Shown: piece by piece, positions 56,087 to 64,000 of the stretch | Position numbering within the stretch: position 1 is the stretch's first letter | Layout: each line of letters opens with the position of its first letter | Source of the DNA: Nezara viridula | Taxonomy: Eukaryota; Arthropoda; Insecta; Hemiptera; Pentatomidae | DNA: 64,000 nt | Direction of reading: 5' to 3' | NCBI GenBank assembly: GCA_928085145.1 | Contig: OV725080.1 | Coordinates: 147,860,636-147,924,635 of the forward strand | Notes under the pieces: model-generated | Seen by the model: the letters and a program-made list of their open reading frames with translations, nothing else | The model's database searches: none | Told to the model about the DNA's origin: nothing | Position numbers and translations under genes: made by a program

Positions 56087-57325
56087 ATTAATAATTTCAA
56101 GAAAATAACTTACTAAACCCTTTAACCTCCTCTCAATGCTTCATTTAATTTTATTTATTACAACGTTTCAGTCCCAACTGTACACATTTTCAATTCCAAT
56201 TTTTTTAATCTAAAATATTACAATATATTATTTATAAAAAGTCCATTCCACAATTTCAAAATACTGCAAATTTTACGTTACATCTCAAATAAGAAAAGGC
56301 CAAACCACTAATTCTTCAACATTTTACATTACTATTTTATAAATTACGTTTTGGACACGTCTCACTAGTTCAAAATTATTTTTCTTATTTATTGTATATA
56401 TATTATTTTTCTGTATAATTTATTTTATTTATTGTACATAGAGTGTGAATGTGATCTGTGAACACTATTATAAATGTCCTTGGAATAGAATGTAACATTT
56501 TTCAATAAATAAGATAAAAAAAAAAAAAAAATTAAAATTGCTATTTCCAATGCTATACATTTTCACCTATCTTTTTTATATCCTTGTGTCCACTGTGAGC
56601 TGTGAGCTTGCATATTATTATGCTCTTTGGGATTAAGAGTACTGCATTATTTTAATGCTTAAATTTTCATATTATTACTAATAATTTTGCAAAAATGACT
56701 ATTTGAATAAATTTAATTTAATTAAAATTCTAATTTATTAATTACGTCAACATATTTCTGCCCAATCACCTTAATATCCGTTTTGAAATTAATCCAAAAG
56801 AGTATAATAATATGTAAGCACACAGCTCACAGTAGACATAAGGATATAAAAAAGATAGGACGAAAATGTATAGCATTTGAATAACATTTTTAATAAAAAT
56901 AATTTTTAACTAGTTAGACGTATCCCAAAGTTAATTTATGAAATAGTAATATAAAATTTTGAAAAATTACTGGTTTGGACTTTTCGTATTTGAGATGTTA
57001 TGTTCAATTCGCAGTATTTTAAAATTGTGGAATGGACTTTCCATAAATAGTTATGAAATCATTATTTGAAGAAGGTGAGGATAAAATAAGGATGTAAGTA
57101 TAAATTTTATTCATTAAGTTAATTTTTGGTAATTTTATAGATTGTTGTTGTATATACTGTCACAGATTTTTCATAGACATATTTTAATGTATTGTAATAT
57201 TTTAGATAAAAAAATTGGACTTGAAAATGTGTAAAGTTGGTCTGAAACGTTTTTGTAATAAATAATATGAATTGAAGCATTGAGAGGAGATGAAAGGGTT
57301 TAATAAGTTATTTCCTTGAAATTAT
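56087..57325. mobile_element. Large foldback unit interrupted by a LINE tail
   Basis: The left arm (56,087-56,620) and right arm (56,807-57,325) are inverted copies: 'cctcctctcaatgcttca', 'tttattacaacgtttcag', 'cattccacaatttcaaaatac', 'gttacatctcaaata' and 'atgctatacattttc...ctatcttttttatatcctt' all recur inverted. The left arm lacks ~130 bp present in the right arm (about 57,065-57,195) and carries a LINE tail at 56,390-56,535. The loop is ~190 bp. Each arm contains 'ctgaaacg' or its complement near its outer end. No transposase. Confidence 0.7.
56390..56535 (+). mobile_element. LINE 3' tail nested in the foldback unit
   Basis: 'attgtacatagagtgtgaatg' and 'actattataaatgtccttgg' match the Jockey-type tail (inverted at 9,361, 37,395 and 57,355) and end in poly(A) at about 56,517-56,531. 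It is absent from the matching position of the right arm, so it inserted after the foldback formed. Confidence 0.65.
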
Positions 57326-57349
57326 AAATATTATTTTACTTTTTTTTTA

Positions 57350-57473
57350 ATGAAAAATATAACATTCTGTCTCAAAGGACATTTATATATGTGTATACAT
57401 TATATAGGACATAATGTGTTCAGAGATCACATTCACACTCTATATACAATAAATAAAATAAATTATACAAAAA

Positions 57474-57475
<2 letters not shown>
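57350..57475 (-). mobile_element. LINE 3' tail (minus strand)
   Basis: 'taacattctgtctcaaagga', 'gtgttcagagatcacattc' and 'acactctatatacaataaa' are the shared Jockey-type tail with a small internal insertion. A (TA)n tract of about 88 bp (57,476-57,564) follows. Confidence 0.6.
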
Positions 57476-57564
<89 letters not shown>

Positions 57565-57568
<4 letters not shown>

Positions 57569-59404
57569 CAATAAATATGGAAAGAATAAGCTAAGAATAA
57601 ATAAATTAATTAATTAAATAATATCCTTGGAAAATTAGAAGATTTAATTAAAAATCATATAGTTTTTTTACTCAACTTGAGGTGAATCTCATTAAGTTTT
57701 CTTGATAAACCTCAACTTAATTAATACAAACTTAAAGCTTACTAAACGAAGAAGTTTTTCTAAAAGTGGGGTATCTGTATTAAAGTTGGATGATGCTAAA
57801 AAAAAAAATCTTAAATAATTTATGATTTTTTTTAAACGGATCTTATCGAAGTTTAGCCGCTATAAAGTACTTTACATGGTCCCAACAATGACAAACTCTA
57901 CTTTCACTTTAAATACATTTTATCTAGTTTACTATAAAGCAATGTTTAATTACTTAAATTAAATATTTCTGTTCTTATCGCTTTATATTAAATAAAAGTC
58001 ACGACTCATTTAAAAAATCACAGATCTTGAATTTCATACTACTGTGAATTGGGGAATTCTTTATATAAACTTTTTTCGTAGATCTTGATGTCTACCATCA
58101 GCCTTTTAAATGTTTTCTTATACTTACGGGGCACCCAGCATGTAAGCAAGTATAATCAAATATCGGGTTTCCTTAATTAATTGAAAAATAATTATAGACC
58201 AAAACTTACTCATAAACTAAAAATCGTCTCTAAATTGATGAATCTCTATTTATAAAATATATAATGATATTTGAAAGTAACAAAGTAGGAAACAAAGGAA
58301 ACCTTTGTATTATGACCAAAAAAAGGATAAAATAAAAATATAATAAAATAATTTTTAATAAACATAATTTTCCACAAGAATTTTTATTTGTTGGGCGCCT
58401 GACTTACCAGCCTTTCATCTCTAAAGAGATAAATCTAGAAAACATAAAGTACTTACCCTTTAATGGCCATCATTAAATATTTACTCTACCATGCTAGCTC
58501 AGGTGAGAAGGGGTTAGGTTGGATATTTTTATAAAGCAGCAAAAAGGTTAACAGATCTATTTACAAAAGAATATTACATAACTAATGTACAATAAAAAGA
58601 AATAAAATACAAGGAAAAAGAGGGAATTCAAACATAATTACTATATACAAATAAAGATAAAAAGGAAGATATTTAAGATAATACAAATAACAAAAAAAAG
58701 ATACTTATTCTATATACAATATTATGGCATGCCACATCTAAACATCTAGAAAAGATAGTCAAGATATAAGTGATATCAGATGTAAGAGCACATGCACATG
58801 CTAAAATATTAATTAGTCATCTGGCACAGGAAACAAAAGAGAGAAGAGTTTGTTTTGTTTCCAGTGCTTTCTTAATCTTGGTTACAATATTTTATTAAGA
58901 ACTTTTTTTTTTTTTTGAGGGGTATCTTTTTATTTTCATTTTATTAATAGGAGTATCTTAAAAATGTAATTAGTCGAAGCCCTAGATGGGACTAAACAGT
59001 CTAAAATTATTCCCTGGTGAAATAGCGGCCTGGATTATTGAAGATGGGAAGTAATTAGGGATGAATGGGAAATGAAGATGTCTTCCAACGCCCAGCAATA
59101 AACCCATCTTCTTTGTTGTCACCGCTGCTTCAATCTATCTTCCAGGAACAATCACACAAAACAAATTGCAAAGGGTAATTGCTTTTACGTTTGGTTACAT
59201 CTTTCATTGTCAGTTATGTAATTATGAATGAAGCAAGGTAGCAAAAAATACAGAAAAATTTCGTCGGGCTGGGAAAAACCTGATGTTTCGACACAGTTCT
59301 GATTTCTATAGAAGTGACTGTGTAGTTTTTACACACTTAAATTTGATTAAATCATGCCACAATGGCACTTGCATATTATCGGTAAAGTATAATTATAATG
59401 AACA
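57565..59404. other. AT-rich intergenic sequence; no gene seen
   Basis: 58,970-59,165 is more balanced but unidentified. 59,275-59,335 contains 'ctgatgtttcgacacagttc' and 'ctatagaagtgactgtgt', an inverted-word block of unknown nature. The rest is low complexity. Confidence 0.4.
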
Positions 59405-60165
59405 ATTTTAACGATACAATAATTTTAACAAAACACCATAATCCGACTTGCCTCACAGAATTTACGAAATCAATTACTAAATTTACAAAAATTGGTACTC
59501 ACTTAAGAAAATTAGGTTAAATCATGAAAAATCACGACATATAACGTTTACACTTCGTCGAGACACATGCTCACTAGTTTAAATCAGCGATAACCAAATT
59601 CCCCGGACGGACACTGTACATTATCTCGGGCTATTATTGGACTGAAGGATGACCTGGGGCCCACATGTCAAAATGAAACGAAATGCTTTGAAAAAACGAC
59701 AGAAAATAATATACTCCCTTTTTTCCAAATCAATCAGACAAAAACTAAATACATACATTTACCTACTCAAACACATATGGAAATACGCCTCACAAATTTA
59801 TCGTTCTGCAAAAAAGACGCACTTACAAAAATTACAATCGTCCAAAATTTTAAGACAACCGACAACCGACTATCGACCAACACATACGTCTTCTCTACGT
59901 GAAATCACAACGGGCTTATCAACGACATGGTCACAGCAGACATATCCATAAGGAGACGAGTAAAGTGGAGCTGGATGAGAGATCTCCTTTAATAAATTAT
60001 GAAGTAGACCAAGACCAGGAAGAGGTACTGCCGAGAACTAATCTTCCTCATGCCTTAAGTGCCATTTTTTTGAAAATGAGATCACGTCTGTTCATTGCCA
60101 AGATAATGACATGTGTGGATAGAAGTACGAAGAGAGCAAAAAAAAAAAATAATAAATAAAAAAAC
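59405..60165 (+). mobile_element. 5'-truncated Jockey-like LINE
   Basis: The first part corresponds to 34,110-34,345. From 59,640 one frame reads TWGPHVKMKRNALKKRQKI, SLFSKSIRQKLNTYIYLLK, HIWKYASQIYRSAKKTHLQK and LQSSKILRQ, the post-catalytic RT and thumb. A shift leads into WSWMRDLL (about 59,965), and the 3' end runs to poly(A) at about 60,140-60,165. Stops in the first 200 bp and the shift show it is inactive. 21,570-21,745 is another copy of its 3' end. Confidence 0.7.
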
Positions 60166-61599
60166 ATGAAAATTAATTAGGATCTTGTTTAGAAATATTT
60201 AAACTTTAAAACTTGCTTTTTCATACTAGACTGAATGACATTAAAAATCTCAACGTTTCTGACCACTACTTACACTTACAAGACAAATGATATTTTTTAA
60301 TAAAGTTGTAAATATCATGAATAAAAAAAGCTCTGCTTTTGAAAAAAAAACAACAGTATGTTTGTAGAAAAAAAATAATTTACGATTCGTGGGGAAAAAG
60401 TTACAAAATTTATAATACAAAAAATCAACTTTTCGTTAAAAAGAGTGGTACAATAAAAAAAAATGCATTTAACATAACGGTTAAAATATAATCGGATGAA
60501 CATTTTTTTAAGAATACTTAAGAAATTACCAAGTTTCATTACCTTCATGAAAAAAGGTCGATTTTGGAAATAAACTTTAAAAACTTTCAATGAATTAAAA
60601 TTAAAAAAAAAAACTAATTACATGGGTTATTAACCTCACTGATTACTAATTGACCAATGCATGTTTGTAATTGTTAAAAAATGTAATATGAACAATATCA
60701 TTATAACATTGTACTAAACGTTTTAGTTTGATATTAAACTTAGCGTATAGTTCTTAAAAAAAACTACGGTTGTTAAAACATTCTATGTAATTTTTTTACA
60801 GGCAATTAATGTCACAATTGAATAAGATAACATAACCTTTAAAATTACAAATTATGTAATTATTTTTAAATGGCAGTTTTCCTAATCCGAGAAATTGTAA
60901 ACTCGGTTGAAAAAGGTCACAGACAAGTTAAATAAGGAAACAAGGATAAGGTAATTACAAAATTGTTCAAACTATTCAAACATTTTTTTTTAATGCCAAT
61001 ACGAATCGATTTTACCGGGTGAAAAAACACTTAACATTAAAATGTAATAAAAATTCGAAGGTTGTGTGATTGGTTAACAATAAGTAATAACATATTATGT
61101 AAGAATAAAATTTTATAGTACATAAAATTAAATAAATTGCAAACGAATTTTATAGTTCTAAATTAATGACAGTTAATTGCTTCCTTCAATATTTCAATCG
61201 TTATCTTTTCTCAAATTTATCTCTCAAATAAACCAAATTAAGCACCTGAATTGTAATTGTTTGAATTTTCACTCATTCTTCTTCAGCCCTTCAGTTTCAC
61301 TTCTGGCTTTTTTAGAAAGAGAATAAGTCCCCAAAATTTATTTTAGTGATCAAGAAAAACTTAATCAAGACTTATAATGCTTGAAAATTACAGTGCAGAA
61401 ACTTGACATAAGGTTTAATAACATTTCGATACATTAATTTTATAAATTAAACAATTGAACAAATTAGATGATATTTAAACGTTTCTGTAAAATTAAACAA
61501 TTTTATATATTTTGAGCTTTTATTGAATTTTTTGCTGCACGAAGATCTGATGACTGTTGATGACAGAGTTGAGAAAAATATGGCTTATATAGGACAGAA
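60166..61599. other. AT-rich intergenic sequence; no gene seen
   Basis: 60,210-60,330 resembles 38,290-38,360 (ttcatactagactgaa, ttacaagacaaatg) and is a LINE 3' remnant. Otherwise nothing is recognised. Confidence 0.45.
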
Positions 61600-61725
61600 G
61601 GCTCAACATTTTTGTAGGCCAGCTTTTTGGTCGATTTGGTTTTCAAATTATCTTACCATTTAAGTGGAAAGCAAATGGGTATTCATGAGTTTTTAATATC
61701 TAATTAATTAATTAGTTTAATGAGA
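61600..61725 (+). repeat. Foldback-family fragment
   Basis: 'tttttgtaggcc', 'aattatcttaccatttaagtgg' and 'aaagcaaatgggtattcatg' correspond to the inner right arm of the 41,745/44,590 elements. Confidence 0.5.
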
Positions 61726-61904
61726 ACACGTACCGTATCTCGGAATTTCTGTAGATAAAAAAATTGTTTGGGCTTTAAAGTATAAAAACGTTGTCATCAA
61801 CACCTATGAGTCACTTATTTCAGTTGTTTGGAGTTCAGAAACTCTATACAAGAGGGGAAGATAGGAATCAATAAATTATTAATTCATAAATAAATAATAA
61901 TAAA

Positions 61905-62365
61905 AAAAACTATGCTAGGTGCTTTAGACCACACGACAGAAGTAAAAACATCAACAAGGCAAGATTAATAATATGAAATATAAATAAGAAGATTCTCTCG
62001 CTTACAGTATGTACGTCAGATTTTTAGCTTCTGAGATATTTAAATCCTTATCTTCAATAAAAATCCTTATAATTTGGTTTTCGACACTATTTTTCTTATT
62101 TTCGCCTCTCCGAGACAGCATCGCTTTAAGATACAATTTAGAATAATGGCTCATTACAAAGATGATGAAATGATGAAAACTTCTCTCGCTAACAATATGC
62201 AGGTCTGGTCTTTTTAGTTTTTGAGTTATTTTAATATATTTACAAAAACACTTCAATTAGTCGACTCCAGCAGACTTTACCAGAGCGTTACACATTGGAG
62301 ATCTGACGGTTAAATTCACTCTTCACAAGAAAAGTGCAAAACGCGCCTAAAGAAGTTTTCATTTG
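61905..62365 (+). repeat. Dispersed ~450-bp repeat, near-complete copy
   Basis: Starts 'gtgctttagaccacacgacag', has the middle 'ttcgacactatttttcttatt', then 'tatgcaggtctggtctttt' and the end 'caattagtcgactccagcag', 'ccagagcgttacacattgga', 'gtgcaaaacgcgcctaaag'. It is the fourth family member here and shows the junction undisturbed by the LINE found at 29,940. Confidence 0.65.
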
Positions 62366-62739
62366 AAAAATAAATAAATATATATATAAATGATATGCAT
62401 TTCTATATTTTATTTAATAGGCTATGGTTTATAAGAAATTTTTTACTGTTTTTTTTTGTTTGATTATTTTTTAACATCACTGATATATCGGGTCTAAGAA
62501 ATAATCAATTTAAGCTTGAGGTGTGATAAGGGCATTCCTGGAAAATATGACATTTATAGGTAATAAGATAGAATGTATAAATAAATAAACTTTAAAAAAT
62601 AGCAGTAAAATCAATAATGAATTGAGATTAATAACAAATGAATTTAAAATGAAAAAAATAAAATAAAATAATTATAAGAGAAAATAGAATAAAGATAAAT
62701 AAATAAAAAAAATTAATAAATAAAAAAATAATAATAAAT

Positions 62740-63056
62740 CTGCAAAGGATCTTTGATTGTAAGCCTGTCATATGTGTTTTTTAAGTCTTTCACTATCCAG
62801 GAACTTGATGCCTTTGGTAACCATTTCTTCTTGATTTCCCAGGGATGCTGATATATTCTGGGGTATTCCGAGGTCTTTTAATCTTGCGGTGTAAAAAGAA
62901 CATTCTTCCAAAATATATTTTATAGTTAGTGATTGGTTACACTTTTGACATCTGGGGATAAGATCTTTTGTTATGAGGTGGAGGTGTGTCAGTCTAGTAT
63001 GTCCGATCCTCAGTTGCGTGAGGACGACCTCTTCTCTACGACTGTTGCTTCTGGAG
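62740..63056 (-). mobile_element. I/R1-like LINE C-terminus (minus strand)
   Basis: One open minus-strand frame reads SRREEVVLTQLRIGHTRLTH, LHLITKDLIPRCQKCNQ, SLTIKYILEECSFYTARLKD, then LGNQEEMVTKGIKFLDSERL and a stop after a short tail. The RLRIGHTRLTH signature and C-x2-C...C cluster are typical of the end of I- and R1-clade polymerases. The His normally before ILxEC is Tyr here. The 5' border at about 63,056 is sharp. The 3' region (62,600-62,740) is A-rich with AAATA repeats. Confidence 0.75.
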
Positions 63057-63179
63057 CAATATCAGTGTTTACTTAGGGAACATATGTATATCATTTTGTA
63101 TTTTTTACAATTTATTTCTTTACATATTAACAGTTATTATTATTATTTTTTTTAATTTTTATATTCCATCACTACAATG

Positions 63180-63445
63180 CTTTGCCTATAAAATTGATTT
63201 TGAGATCCTTTCTAATTTCATTCAGTGATTATTATGCTATTGTTTTAGCTCCAATATTGTAGTACTGAACCATTATTACCCAGCTGTTCTCGTTAATTTA
63301 TCCTAAGAGCTATTATACTCAATTTATTACTTGTATTTTGTTATTATTCATTGTAATAGGTCTTTTGGCCAGATTTGTGGTTAATTTATATGAACATTAC
63401 TGTTATTATAAAGGGAACTAGTCCCAGAATAAAGATGATTTTTCT
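63180..63445 (+). mobile_element. CR1/Jockey-like LINE 3' tail (plus strand)
   Basis: 'aataggtcttttggccagatt', 'aagggaactagtcccagaat' and 'aaagatgattttt' match 48,105-48,196. Only the 3' untranslated region is present. Confidence 0.55.
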
Positions 63446-63639
63446 ATTTCAATTTATATTTATTGGTATTTTGATGGTGGCTGTTTACTTATGAGATGTG
63501 AATGAGTTAAATTCGTGTGAACTATTTTTATCATAATTGCTAGAGCCATTCATGAAGTTTCTACGAATCTTAAAAATATTATAAATAGGAGTCTGTATCG
63601 CAGATTGATCTCATAGCTTAAAGATATTACCAGATCGGC

Positions 63640-64000
63640 TCACTTAGAGATTTTCCATCAGATTTCTTCAGGGTCTCTCTCATTGGGGTTTCCCATATAG
63701 CCTACGACTAAGGGCTGGACCAGTTGAGGGCTAGAATCGAACCGGCGAGACACCTAACCCTGAAGCAGTCCTTGCTGGTGGTTGCTGCTTGCGTCAGGAG
63801 CCGAACGAAAGCCTTTGCGACACTTCATTGTTGCCAAGGACTTTCCCAATCTTTGTCGGTCTTAACTTGCTTAAATCCATCAGCCATGGGGTCCAGCCAT
63901 CCCGCTGGCGATCCTTGGAAGGGAGGATCAGAGATCATCCGCTCGTGGCTATGCTTGCTCGAAAATTATTTAAAGAATACGAACTGTTCCAAACACTGAC
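63640..64000. other. GC-richer block at the window edge, unidentified
   Basis: Composition is balanced and CpG occurs. A minus-strand GGTTCGATTCT (about 63,734-63,744) is a good RNA polymerase III B box, but no A box is seen at the right distance. A plus-strand frame runs from 63,724 to the end without resembling a known protein. It could be a SINE, an exon or part of another element cut by the window end. Confidence 0.25.

Noticed and set aside
63724..63999. 91-codon ORF running to the window edge
   Set aside because: No recognisable domain; the frame may simply be long because the block is GC-richer. Kept only as an unidentified block.

Overview
The window looks like AT-rich, repeat-dense arthropod (most likely insect) nuclear DNA. 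The grounds are long (TA)n tracts, 3' ends of Jockey-, RTE-, CR1- and I/R1-like non-LTR retrotransposons, a Penelope-like remnant, hAT, PIF/Harbinger and Helitron non-autonomous elements, a tRNA-derived SINE, and many long inverted-repeat (foldback) units. I recognise no host protein-coding gene, rRNA or genuine tRNA gene, and no CRISPR array or bacterial feature. Host exons could be hidden here, but none can be called from sequence alone.

The centrepiece is a complete, apparently young Ty3/gypsy LTR retrotransposon at 12,679-18,222. Its two 184-bp LTRs are identical by eye, it begins AG and ends CT, and it sits inside a (TA)n tract with a 4-bp TATA duplication. The primer binding site fits tRNA-Phe. 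Gag (437 codons, two CCHC knuckles) and Pol (protease, YMDD reverse transcriptase, RNase H, HHCC/DDE integrase, GPF module) are both open, lie in the SAME reading frame, and are separated by a single TGA. Pol has no AUG upstream of its protease active site, so stop-codon readthrough is the most economical way to make Gag-Pol. There is no env-like ORF.

Left part (1-12,678): a LINE 3' end; a GC-rich island with two perfect CRE palindromes; a Penelope-like element on the minus strand (GIY-YIG remnant, inverted ends) split by an RTE-like LINE with a 13-bp target duplication; a hAT MITE with an 8-bp duplication; a Harbinger-type MITE with TAA duplications; other foldback MITEs; and LINE 3' ends.

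Middle (18,223-37,000): inverted-repeat units at 20,904-22,048, 22,640-25,220, 28,170-28,886 and 34,967-35,985; a tRNA-derived SINE (minus strand); a Helitron-like element; copies of a ~450-bp dispersed repeat, one carrying a nested Jockey fragment; and a second RTE fragment.

Right part (37,000-64,000): many Jockey/CR1-type fragments, an inverted pair of a Penelope-type terminal repeat, a foldback family, a perfect 180-bp palindrome, the second SINE copy, a tail-to-tail pair of LINE 3' ends, a large foldback unit interrupted by a LINE tail, and an I/R1-like C-terminus. Almost every coding trace outside the LTR element is 5'-truncated or carries stops and frameshifts. Repeat edges given without target-site duplications are approximate.
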